Made by a program: the position numbers and the translations under genes | Shown: positions 20,757 to 31,073 of the stretch, piece by piece | How the letters are laid out: each line of letters starts with the position of its first letter | Position numbering within the stretch: position 1 is the stretch's first letter | NCBI GenBank assembly: GCA_017590115.1 | Contig: JAGGNK010013558.1 | Coordinates: 20,016,823-20,080,822, forward strand | DNA from: Montifringilla adamsi | Taxonomy: Eukaryota; Chordata; Aves; Passeriformes; Passeridae | Reading direction: 5' to 3' | DNA length: 64,000 bases | The notes under the pieces: generated by a model | Told to the model about the DNA's origin: nothing | The model's database searches: none | What the model saw: only the letters and a program-made list of their open reading frames with translations

Positions 20757-23700
20757 ATGGCGGCGGCGGGCGGCGCCGACGGGGGGAGCATGGGCCCGGG
20801 CCCGTCGCCGGGAACCCCTCCGGGCGAGGAGGCGGCCATCGCCGCGGCCCCCCCGGACCGTCCCGCTGCCCCCGCCGGACCCGAGCCGCGGAGGAAGCGC
20901 AGGCGAGTGCTGGGCCGCAGCCCCCGGCAGGGTCCGGCCGGAGCCCGTCCAGCCGCTCCCGGCGGCGCCTCCGCTGCCTCACTCGCGCTCGGTCTCGGCC
21001 CCAGCCCAGCCGTGCCCCGGCCCCGCTGCTCCCCGCGGCACAGTGCCCCCGCGGTGCCCGGCGCTCCCCAGCCCCCGGGAGCCGGTCCGGGGTCCCGCTG
21101 GCCCAAAATAAATGGTGTTCCCTGGAACTGCCCAAAGATCCCCTGTGTGACACACCCAGGCACGGCTCCGTGCCCAGGCCAGCCTGCCCGCCCCCTGGGG
21201 CTGTAGCGAACCGGGCAGGCTCGGTCAGACTGCCGCTGTGCTCTGTGAGGGCCATCGGGCTGTGTCCCCACTGTGTCCCCTGCCCGGTGCCTCGCTGAGC
21301 TGCTGTCATCTCGTCTCTATTCCAGTGTCCCCTCCATCAACCTGAGCGGCTGCAAGTACGAGAGTGGTAAGTCAGAGGGGTCCCCGCAGCTCTGCAGGCG
21401 CTGGCACCCAGTTCCCGCTGGTTTATTTACTGCTGCCAGCGGCTGGCACAGCGCCCTCGTGTTAGTGGGCAGTTTGTCACACTTTGGACCGAGATTTCTC
21501 CCGATTTAAAATGTGCAACAGCAGAGCGAGCCCTCAACACCCCCCACACTTGTGTTTGCCAGCTGTGTGCTAAAATGGGCAAGAAGGGTTCCATCAGGTA
21601 CAGTGCAAGGAGCACCTGGGCTCGGAGACAGGACCTGAGGGTTGTCAGCAGTTTAAGGTGAAGCTGGTGTGAGCAGGCAGGATCTGTACCTGGAGCCTCT
21701 CCCTGTGCTGTTCATCCCTGGTGACTCCAGGGAGCTGGTCCACTCTCCCCTCCCACTCTCCTTCCACAAGCTGGATCTTGAAACAACAAACTCCTGGCCC
21801 TCGAGGGGTGTTATTAATCTACTTTGCTAAGGGATCTTGGTGTGCGTGGATCCCCATCAGCCCTGCCAAATTCATACTTTGCACTAGCATGAACCATCTC
21901 AGCAGAGACCTTTTTCTGCAGAGCTGTGTTCTGCTGCTGAAAGGCCTTTGATTTGGGAGATTACATTCACACCTTCACAAGACTTGTATCTGCCTGTGAG
22001 GTGTAAAACCCATGGGAAGTTCAGTCCCACTGCTGAGAGACCCTGGCACCCCAAGACAGGTGGGATTAGAGGCTTAAGAGCTCCCAGAACACTTGCAGCC
22101 AGAGGCTTGGGGGGCTGGCCAGACAAAACTGGTGTTCCTGACACCTTCCAAGGGGCCATGCCAGACCTTACACCTCTGAGAGGGGAACTGCAGCCCGGAG
22201 AGCTGCATCCCCCATCCCTTGTCATTCTGGGGGGTGTCAGCCCCTGTGTGTGGCTCCTCAGCCAGAGATGTGTTTCCCACTGCACGCCTGGTTGCTCTGG
22301 GGCTGTGTCAGCCCCTGTACGTGGCTCCCTTGCCTTGGCACAGTGCGGCGGGCGGCGCAGCACTGCGGGCTGAAGGAGGCGGCCGAAAACGAGGAGTGGA
22401 CGGTGTACTGGACAGACAGCACGGTCACTTTGGAGCGCCTCATGGAAATGAAGCGCTTCCAGGTAAACAGAACAGCTGCCCAGCAGGAATTGCTCGGGAA
22501 GGAGGGTGACACGAGGCTGGCTGTGGAACAGCATGTGGCAGAGTGAAACAGAGCACCCAAACACAGTGTGCCATCTGTGCCTCGGCTCCAGGGCGCAGGG
22601 TCAGATGCCTTTGCTTGTGCCATGTCCCTGGCAGCATTCAGCAGCATTCAGCAGCTGTGGTGGGAGCAGCAGGGTTCCAGCCCTGTGATGTGCTGTGGAA
22701 TAAACAGCTCTTATGCTGCTCCAGGGCTAAGATGGAATAGGCAGATAAATCAGTAGTGAAGCCCAGATAAAGCAGCTGTACCAAGTCTCACCCCCCAGCA
22801 GTAGTTCAAGGCAGCCACAGGCCTGGCTTCCCTCTCACTGCTGGTTCTCCATGCCCAGGCTCTCCTCGGAGCCGGGAGAATCCATCCCCGCAGGGCTCCA
22901 CTGATGGGGGTTTTTCTGCACCACTTTCAGAAAATCAACCACTTCCCAGGCATGATCGAGCTGTGCCGCAAGGACCTGCTGGCTCGCAACCTGAACCGCA
23001 TGCTCCGGCTCTTCCCCAAGGAGTACAACATCTTCCCCCGCACGTGGTGCCTGCCAGCCGAGTGAGTGGCGCGGGACAGCGCCGGGGACGGGGTGACACG
23101 GGTGGGGGAGGCTGCTGGCTTGCTCCTTCTGGGCACCAGAGCCCAAACCCTCACTTGCTTTCACCTCTTCCACAAACCTCCCAGCAGAGGCGGAGATGTG
23201 CGCAGGGAAAAGGAGGGAAGTGGAGGCTGGGTCGGGTCACACAGGTCACAATCTGTGACTCCTGCAGATTAGGAATGGGAGTTCACTTCATCCCCTGCAG
23301 AAGTTCAGTGTGTGCTGGCCTGCAGCACCATGGTTTCAGTACCCAGTGTTAGGAGAGAGTTGAGAGGGGTGTTTTTTGCAGCTGGTGATAGTCACCCCTC
23401 CCTTGCACAGCTACGGAGATTTCCATGCCTATAGATCCACGAGGAAAGCAAGAACATTCATCTGCAAGCCCGACAACAGCTGCCAGGGAAGAGGGATCTT
23501 CATAACCCACCACCCAGAGGAGATCAAGCATGGGGAACGCATGATCTGTCAGCAGTACATCTCTGAGGTACTGGGACAGTCCTGGAACATCGGGGTAGGA
23601 TTCCAGCATCCCCCATGCTCCCCGGGTCTGCTCAGGTCTGCTGCAGGTGTGGCTGAGTGGTGTTGACATCGGGGACACAGACAAAGCTTGTCCCTCTTCT

Positions 23701-26700
23701 GAGCAGCACAGGCAGAGGAGCAGTTCCTCACCTCACCCTTGCTCCTGCCTCTTTCCTCCCAGCCCTTCCTCATCGATGGCTTCAAGTTCGACATGCGCAT
23801 CTACGTGCTGGTCACATCCTGTGACCCACTGAAGATTTTCCTTTACAAGGAGGGCCTGGCCCGGTTTGCCACCATGAGGTACATCGATAACAGCACGAGA
23901 AACCTGGTAAAGAGGACGTTTTAAAAAAAAGCTCATATAGTGTCTGTAGGTGTCAGCCCTTAACTTGTCCTGGGGGCATTCCAGGCCTTGAAAAGGCAGG
24001 TATTGGGGGTTGCAGGAGTCCCAGCTTGATGCTTTCCTGTTCTTCCTCTATACCCCTTCCTCCTCCTCACAGGAGGTGTTTCAGGAGGGATAGTACATCT
24101 ACCCTAAGGCCCCACATTTGGGCTGTTTACTGACATTACCAGGGAATCATGGAATTGTTTGCTTGGATGGAACCTTGGAATGTCTCCAACCTCATGCTGA
24201 AAACTTGGTCAACAATAAATTCGTATCTGATTTCTCAGGGTCTCACCCCATCAGGTTTTGAAAACCTGCAGAGTGAAGCCCCCCCTGGTGTCTCTGGGCA
24301 GCATGTTCTGCTTCTGGCTCTGATAAGAATGCTCAATTCCACACTATTCCTACTCTGCCCATGCTTCAGGCAGAAAAGAACCTGGGAGTATCTGGTGGGG
24401 CTGTTCCTGTTCTTGCTCGATGGTTCAGAGTGAACAAACATCTCCTGTGGTTCCCTGCCAGGGTGACATCTGCATGCATCTGACCAATTATGCAATCAAC
24501 AAACACAATGAGAACTTCATCAAGGACGACACGGTGGGCAGCAAGAGGTACTGGCATGTCCATGCACTGCAGGAACACTGCCTGGGGACAGTGGTTTACC
24601 TCAGCTTTCCTGGGTGACACAGCTGAGCCCTTACCACTTCCTCTTCCCACACAGGAAACTGTCCACCCTCAATGCCTGGATGGCAGAGCACAACTATGAC
24701 ACATCAAAGCTCTGGGCAGATATTGATGACATTGTTATAAAGACACTGATTTCAGCTCACCCTGTGCTGAAACACCATTACCAGACCTGCTTCTCCAACC
24801 ACACTACTGGCGGTGCCTGCTTTGAAATCCTGGGCTTTGACATTTTGCTGGATAGAAGGCTGAAGCCATGGCTGCTGGAGGTGAGGAAGGAGTGGAGAGC
24901 TCAGAGCTGGGGGACTAGGACGGGATTTGGGATGAACAGGGCTTGTTTGATTCAAAAGGGCCACCTTGCTCACGGAATTAACCAGGCTCTGAAGCCAAAC
25001 AACCTGCTGTGAGCAGGATCCAAGAGAACCCATTTCCTGCACACCATCTAACAGGGAGTTTCCCAAGCCTTCACACCCCTGTCCTGTGAGCACCCCGAAT
25101 TTGTGACAGCTGCCCCCTGCCTGCACCCTGTGGGGTGGGATCCAGGTGACCTGTGGCACAAGTAGGCACCACACTGCAGGAGAGAGTGCTGTGTGTGGCT
25201 TCCTGGCTCTGACAGGCAGCAGAGTTCCGTGGGCAGTGTGGGGCATGGCTGGGGCCATGGGCCAGGAGCTGGGGGGCCAGGTTACGTTAACTGCCTTTCT
25301 TGGCAGGTGAACCACTCTCCCAGCTTCAACACAGATTCTCAGGTAGACCATGAGGTGAAGGATGCCCTTCTGTGTGACACCTTCAACCTGATCAATGTGC
25401 ACGCCTGTGACAGAAAGAAGGTGCTGGAGGAAGACAAGCGGCGGGTAAAGGAACGGCTCCTTCAGGCCAACCAGACTCCCTGGGAGTCCAGGTATTGCTG
25501 ATCCCCCACAGTGCTGCAGGCCCAGTGAGCAAAGACAGGGCATGACAGAGCACAGTAACAGCAGTGCTGGCTGCTGGAAGCTCCTGGAGCCCATGGCATT
25601 GTGCAGCTTGCGTCCTGCAAGGAGGAGCCAGGGCTCTCCTCTCCGGGTGCCAGGAGATGTGTGACACCTTGTGCTCTGGGCCCTGGCAGAGCTCTCCCCA
25701 GGCTGCACCTGCTTGTCATCTCTTTTGCTGGGGATGGGCAGTGCCAGCATTCTGGGCTGGCAGGGATGCTCACATGAGGAACCGCAGCCCTGCCTCAGGA
25801 ACTGGGGTGCCCTGGGCATGGCCCCTTCTCCAGGGCAGGGGTCCTTGCCAGGGCTGAGGGTTTCCCATTCCTCTGTCTGCCCTATGTCCTTTCACAAGCC
25901 CTGTTCAGTGAGCCTGCTGCCTGAAGTCCTGGGATAATCCTGGAACATGCTGAGCACGTCAGCCCTGCACTCTGCCTGTCCCAGAGCCTCCCTCCACAGC
26001 TCCCTGTCCTCCCTCCTGCTGCAGGCGCAGGGAGCAGGAGAGCAGCCAGGCTGCCTGGCTGGCACAGGCTGAAACCTACGAGAACGAGCACCTGGGGGGG
26101 TTCCGACGCATCTACCCAGCACCTGGGACAGAGAAGTATGAGCCATTCTTCCAGCAGAGCAGGTCCCTCTTCCAGGAAACAGCAGCATCCAAGGCAAGAG
26201 AAGAGTATGCCAGGTATGCTGCTCCTGTGGAAACCCACTTCTCCCAGGTGGCATGGAGACCACTTGCTCCTGATCCCTCCTGGGGAGCAACTCTGCTGCT
26301 TGGCAGGTGTGAGAAAGCAGGCAGAGTGGGAGGGGAAAGGAAGGAGCCTGCACGTGCTGTGGCATCACAGCAAAGTGGCTGCTTTTGGATGGACTCCAGA
26401 GAGGCAAGGGCAGTACTCCATTGACTTTTGGACCCCGGAGACATCATTTCCCAAATGTCCCCCTCCCTTTTGGCAAGCACAGCCTAATCCAAGGGCATTT
26501 CTCCTTTTAAAAGTCTCTTTACAATCAACCCATCCCATCCCCTCTCTTGGCACACTTCTATTATGGGCTATTTGTACAGAACTTGGGCCTGCAGTAAATG
26601 TCCTCAGGTTGAAATCTGCCCCACAGCCTGTTGCTATTGTGGCTCTGAGCCAGTGAGTGACTGCACTGTTCTGTGGCAGGCAGCAGCTGGAGGGGATGCG

Positions 26701-28699
26701 CCTGAAAAATGAAAAGATGGAAGCTGCCAAGAAGAAGAAAACAGAGAGGATCCAGAATAAAAGCACAACTCCTACAACCCACCTTTCCTACAGAAGCACC
26801 AAGGCGTGGGACAGAAAGGTACCTCAGTGTCAGCACTGTCCCTGGGCTCTCCAAGTCACTGATATGGCTCTGGGAGCTGTGCTGAGCCATTGGTGCACCC
26901 ATGGAGCAGAAATTCCAGGTGTGGCTCCCTGCCTGAAGTTCAGAGTCAACAACTTGTGTTGGCAGTACTTGCAAGCACCAGTGTTGTGCCTTTCCACTTT
27001 GGCTCTCCCTGGGATCTCTGTCCCCCATGAGACTGTAACTGTCCCCAAGGTTGGAGTTGCTCACAGCTTTGTCTCACCTGTGTGTTATGCCAGCTTCAGC
27101 TTTGCTACAGCTCAGGTGTTTCTCTGCCGAGGTGCAGCGCGTGCAGTACAACTCCATGCAGCCCCAGAACATCGTGGAACATGAAGAGAAGAGGAGAGTG
27201 AGTGCTCTGCTGCAGCGTGAGAGGCAGATCCGAGGCCTGGGCATCGCCGAGCTGCTTTCCCGGCTGCTCCCCACACCTCACTCCCAGGGATCCTGCACAC
27301 TCCAGAGCCAGGTAATGGCACTGCCCCCAGCCCCCCACACAGAAGTGGATTGGGCACTGAGCATCTCTGGTGGGGCAGGACGGGGGTCTGCTGCAGGTGC
27401 ATCACCTCTGTGCCTTCAGGATGATGAGTCTGGAATGCTGGTGGGGGCATACCTGGGGACAAAGTGTGGGGTGATGTGTACACCCGGGTGTGACTAGAGA
27501 CTCTTGTTTCCCTTCTCCTGCCATGGCCATTTTCCTTCCCTCCTTCCAGCTGCCGTTTCCCTGGGATGTCATCGGGGACCACAACGCCCACGATGTAATG
27601 ATGTTTTTCTCGTTCCTGGGAATCCCAGCTCAGACCCTGGGACACAGGGCCATACCCAGCCCCAGAGCCCAGGCCCTGCCGCGGCACTTCCCAGGCCCAG
27701 ATCCCGAGGACATGCAGACCCTCTGCATTCAAGGCCAGAGTGTCCCGTACCACGCGCGGCACGAGGGCTCGCGGGCGCTGGGCGGGGGCTGGCTGCAGGG
27801 CCAGGCAGCGGGGGCAGCGCTCACCCAGCCCTGCGCCCACCCCAAGGGGCTGCAGCTGAGAGACCAGGGTTTGCCTGGCACCGGCAGCCAGGCTGAGGGC
27901 TGTAAGTACACATCACCTTCCCGTGGACGCTCCTGGCCTTGCCAGGGTGGGAGGAATGGGTGGGCTCGATGGAGCTCTCAGGGACACTGAAGAAGGGTTG
28001 CCGTGCTCTGCTGGGGGCACTGGTGACCACTGGAAATCTCTGAGGCTTGGAGATGCTATTTGCAGGGACAGGGAAGAACCATGGGTGGTTTCCCAGGATC
28101 AAGGGTTGATGTGCAGGCATGGGGGAGTGTGAGAAGCCAGGAAAGTCAAAGGAGTGCATTAGCTCCTGGGGGTCAGAGGGGACATGGTGACATAGCATAG
28201 CCCCCAGTCTCTTCCCAGGTCTCCCTCCCACCACACTGCTCCCTGCCCATGCTCTCACCCTCCATCCTCGCCCAGCCCGGCTCCCTGGCATCGGCTTCAT
28301 CCACTTTGCAGCCTTAGGACCCGGGGAGCAGGGGCAGAAGAGGGGCTGCAAGGACCAAGCCCCACTGGGAAGGGCAGTGGGGGCTGCTGACCTGCAGAGC
28401 TGCTGGCTCTGCACAGCCCCACACCTGTCTGTGCTGTTCCAGGTGATGATGGTAGTCTGTCATCCTTCGATGGAGGCAGCTGTCCCCCAGCTTCCCCAGC
28501 CAGCCCAGAGCAGGCCACAGGTGATGGCATCTTCAGCTGCGCTGTGGTGCAGGAGCTTCCCACCGCCACTGCCGCTCACGTGCAGCACACACAGGCCTCA
28601 GACCACGGCAGAGCCTCGCCGTGCCAGTGCGTCACACCATGCCAGCACCTTGCCCCGTGCCAGTGCCTCACACATTCACAGCCTGAAAAGCACAGGTAA
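20757..28699 (+). CDS. TTLL13: tubulin polyglutamylase TTLL13, 14 exons, 783 aa
   Basis: A tubulin tyrosine ligase-like enzyme that adds or lengthens glutamate side chains on tubulin in axonemes and other stable microtubules. Exons: 20757-20902, 21326-21366, 22344-22462, 22931-23061, 23411-23567, 23763-23906, 24462-24547, 24655-24880, 25307-25491, 26025-26213, 26680-26818, 27132-27311, 27550-27901, 28443-28699; the frame closes at TAA. The TTL/ATP-grasp core spans roughly residues 53-410: [63 protein letters not shown], and GFDILLD...WLLEVNHSPSF with the metal- and ATP-binding acidic residues. A basic helical segment ([17 protein letters not shown]) follows, as in TTLL6/TTLL13. Synteny with GDPGP1 and NGRN selects TTLL13 over TTLL6. 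Exon 1 appears to end at a GC donor. An upstream in-frame ATG at 20712 is an alternative start. The last exon is the least certain. Confidence 0.9.
21107..21112 (+). terminator. candidate GDPGP1 polyadenylation signal inside TTLL13 intron 1
   Basis: AATAAA lies about 600 bp after the GDPGP1 stop and within the first intron of TTLL13. It is the first canonical signal on the plus strand after GDPGP1, so the GDPGP1 3' UTR probably overlaps TTLL13 exon 1. Confidence 0.5.
24137..24425 (-). mobile_element. diverged CR1 retroposon fragment in a TTLL13 intron
   Basis: GGAATCATGGAATTGTTTG...TTGGATGGAACCTTGGAA followed by TCTCTGGGCAGCATGTTC resembles the reverse complement of the CR1 3' region. It is heavily mutated and lies between TTLL13 exons 6 and 7. 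CR1 is the dominant LINE of birds. Confidence 0.6.
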
Positions 28700-29045
28700 C
28701 ATGGCCAAGGGCTCAGCCTTCCTCCCGTGTGTGCTTGCATGAGTACCAGGACTTTCTGGATGAAACCAGGACAGCTGATGGCTGCCTCCATCAACTCTGG
28801 GGTCGGCCGCTGAGCCCTCTGACGAGAGCCCGGGCCCAGCACGGCTCCAGCCACCTGCCCCGGCCAGCTTCACCTCTGCCAGGACCGGAGACTGGTGCGT
28901 GTGCCCCTGTCCGTGCCCTGCCCGCGGCGCTCGTGTCTGAGACCCGCAGCCGCCTGCGCTGAACCCTCCAGCGGCCACCTCGCTCTGCACCGCCGGAACC
29001 GCGCGGGCCCCGCCCGTGCCGGGCTGTTCCGGGCTGTTCCGGGCC
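28700..29045. promoter_or_regulatory. TTLL13-NGRN interval, probable NGRN promoter
   Basis: About 345 bp between the TTLL13 stop and the NGRN start. The second half is CpG-rich, consistent with a housekeeping promoter. I see no AATAAA for TTLL13 in it, so its cleavage site is unresolved. Confidence 0.4.
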
Positions 29046-29526
29046 ATGGCGGCGCTGCTCCTGCGGGCGGTGCCGCGCCTCGCCTGGGCCCCGCGGCGGG
29101 CGGCGGCGCGGATGGAGCGGCTGCGGCGGGAGCTGGGCGGGGGGCGCGGAGCCCCCGATCGCGCCCTGACCTGGCAGGCCATGGAGCAGCTGCGGTGAGC
29201 GCGGGGCCGGGCGGGCCCGGTGACCGCCCCGGTGACCGCCCCGGTGACCGTGCCGTGCCCGCAGGTTCCTGCGGCAGGAGCTGCCCGAGGAGTGGCCGCT
29301 GGAGCGCCTGGCCCAGAGCTTTGGCGTCAGCCCCGACGTGGTGCGGCGGGTGCTGCGGAGCCGCGGCTGCCCCTCGCCGCGCCGCCGCCTGCGGCAGGAC
29401 CAGCGGGCGCTGAGCGCCGCCGCCACGGCTCCGCCGCCGGGACGGGGAGCGGGGGACGGGCGCGAGGTGCGCGCCCCCGACGGGACGCTGCTGTACCGGC
29501 TGCCGCGGGGCTGGGGCGGGCAATAA
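29046..29526 (+). CDS. NGRN: neugrin, 2 exons, short form (136 aa)
   Basis: Neugrin is a mitochondrial matrix protein that works with the RPUSD4/FASTKD2 pseudouridine module in 16S rRNA maturation. Exons: 29046-29194 and 29265-29526, 137 codons with stop. The N-terminus, rich in Arg and Ala without acids (MAALLLRAVPRLAWAPRRAAAR), fits a mitochondrial presequence. The conserved core is clear: RALTWQAMEQLRFLRQELPEEW then LAQSFGVSPDVVRRVLRS, a helix-turn-helix-like segment, followed by DGTLLYRLPRG at the C-terminus. The mammalian protein is roughly twice as long (about 290 aa); the low-complexity middle and much of the N-terminal leader are missing here. The stop codon TAA lies inside an AATAAA hexamer. 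Confidence 0.88.
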
Positions 29527-29527
29527 A
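29522..29527 (+). terminator. AATAAA overlapping the NGRN stop codon
   Basis: The last codon CAA, the stop TAA and the next base together form AATAAA. If this is the working signal, cleavage would occur only 10-30 bases after the stop, giving a nearly UTR-less mRNA and leaving about 40 bp before the HDDC3 start codon. Confidence 0.6.
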
Positions 29528-29596
29528 TGCAGTTGGGACCCGCCTCCGCCTGTTGCCGCTTCCGTCGCGCCGGGCGCGGGCTCCGAGGCGGCGGGG

Positions 29597-30927
29597 ATGA
29601 GCTCCGAGGCGGCGGGGCTGCTGGAGGCCGTGGACTTTGCAGCCAGGAAACACAAGGAGCAGCGGCGGATGGATCCCGAGGGCACCCCCTACATCAACCA
29701 CCCCATCGGTGCGGAACCCCCCCGGCACCGCGTCCCGCTCCCGGGAGGCCCCCGCGGCCGCTCTCTCACAGCGCACCGCTCACCCCGGGGCCCCTCCTGC
29801 CCCGGCGCGCTGCCAACCCCGGGAGCCCCTCACCCCGGTCCCTGGACAGAGCCGTGCCCCTTGTCCCGTGCCATGGCCTCGGCCCGAAGCGGGCAGAGCT
29901 GCCGGAGCACCGCAGCCCTGTCCCGGCCCTGTGTCTGGCTGCCACCCCCTGCTGCCCGGCTGTGCCCGGGCCCCGCGGCAGCTGCCGGGGGGCCACTGCC
30001 AGGCCTGGGGACAGCCCCTGGGACCTTCCTGCCTGCCCAGCCGAAGGATTCACCGCAGGACGTGCCCGTGGGGTGTCCCCCGCCCAGGGCTGGTCTCGGG
30101 GGAGCCTCGCTGCCCACCGGTGGCGCAGCCCCGGTCACAGGGGCGCGGAGCTGCGTGTGCCCCGCCGCCTCCTCCCACCTTTCCGTTCTCGCTGCAGCCG
30201 TCGCCAGGATCCTGGCGCATGAGGCCGGCGTGACGGACGTGGTGGTGCTGCAGGTAACGCCCTGCCCGGCCCTGCCCGCTCCCGCTGCCCGGCCCGAGCC
30301 CCTGCTGCCCCCCGCGTCCCCTCCTCGCCGCAGGCCGCCCTCCTGCACGACACGGTGGAGGACACGGACACCACGTTCGCGGAGATCGAGGAGCGGTTCG
30401 GTGCGGAGGTGCGGCGCGTGGTGGAGGAGGTGACGGACGACAAGAGCCTGCCCAAGATGGAGCGCAAGCGGCTGCAGATCGAGCGCGCTCCCGGCTGCAG
30501 CCGCCGCGCCAAGCTGGTCAAGCTGGCGGACAAGCTGCACAACCTGCGGGACCTGAACCGCTGCACCCCGCAAGGTACCGGCGGAGCCCCGGGCCGGGGG
30601 CCGCGCGGACCACAGCGCCGGGTGCAGCGGCACGGGCCCGGCCAGCAGCACGGCTGCTGCTGCTGGTTGTGCCGAGGGACAGAGGGGCCCTGCGCTGGGC
30701 CGGGGCATGGCGGGGCAGTGTGTCTGTGCCGGTGTCCCCGTGGGACCGGGACGGTACCGGGGGGGGCAGGAAGTGACGTCACGCGTGTCCCCGCAGGCTG
30801 GTCGGAGGAGCGCGTGCAGGAGTACTTCCGGTGGGCGGCGCGCGTGGTGTCCGGGCTGCGCGGGACCAGCGCGGCCCTGGAGGGGGCGCTGCAGCGCCTG
30901 TTCGAGGAGCGCGGCGTGCCCACGTGA
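29597..30927 (+). CDS. HDDC3: MESH1/HDDC3 ppGpp and NADPH hydrolase, 4 exons, 179 aa
   Basis: The metazoan SpoT homologue: a manganese-dependent HD-domain hydrolase that removes 3'-pyrophosphate from ppGpp in vitro and the 2'-phosphate of NADPH in cells. Exons: 29597-29708, 30198-30253, 30334-30574, 30797-30927; 180 codons including the stop, exactly the family length of 179 aa. The metal and catalytic residues are visible at the expected places: His35 in INHPI, His61-Asp62 and Glu65-Asp66 in LLHDTVEDTD, and Asp122 in KLADKLHNL. WSEERVQEYFRWAARVV near the end matches the family. The first intron splices INHPI directly to AVARIL, where mammals have GVARIL. It sits tightly between NGRN and VPS33B on the same strand. 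Confidence 0.95.
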
Positions 30928-30951
30928 CCGGGGGCCGCGCCCGCCTCCGCC

Positions 30952-30957
30952 AATAAA
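30952..30957 (+). terminator. HDDC3 polyadenylation signal
   Basis: AATAAA lies 25 bp after the HDDC3 stop and about 116 bp before the VPS33B start codon. The 3' UTR must therefore be very short, and cleavage happens close to the VPS33B promoter. Confidence 0.75.
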
Positions 30958-31073
30958 CGTGCGCAGAGCTTGGCGTTTCTGGGTTGCCATGGTATCGCGC
31001 GGTTCCGCCGCCGCCGAGTTCCGGCCGCGCCGCGCCCGCGCTGGCGCGTTCCGGTGCCGAGCGGGCCCCCGCC

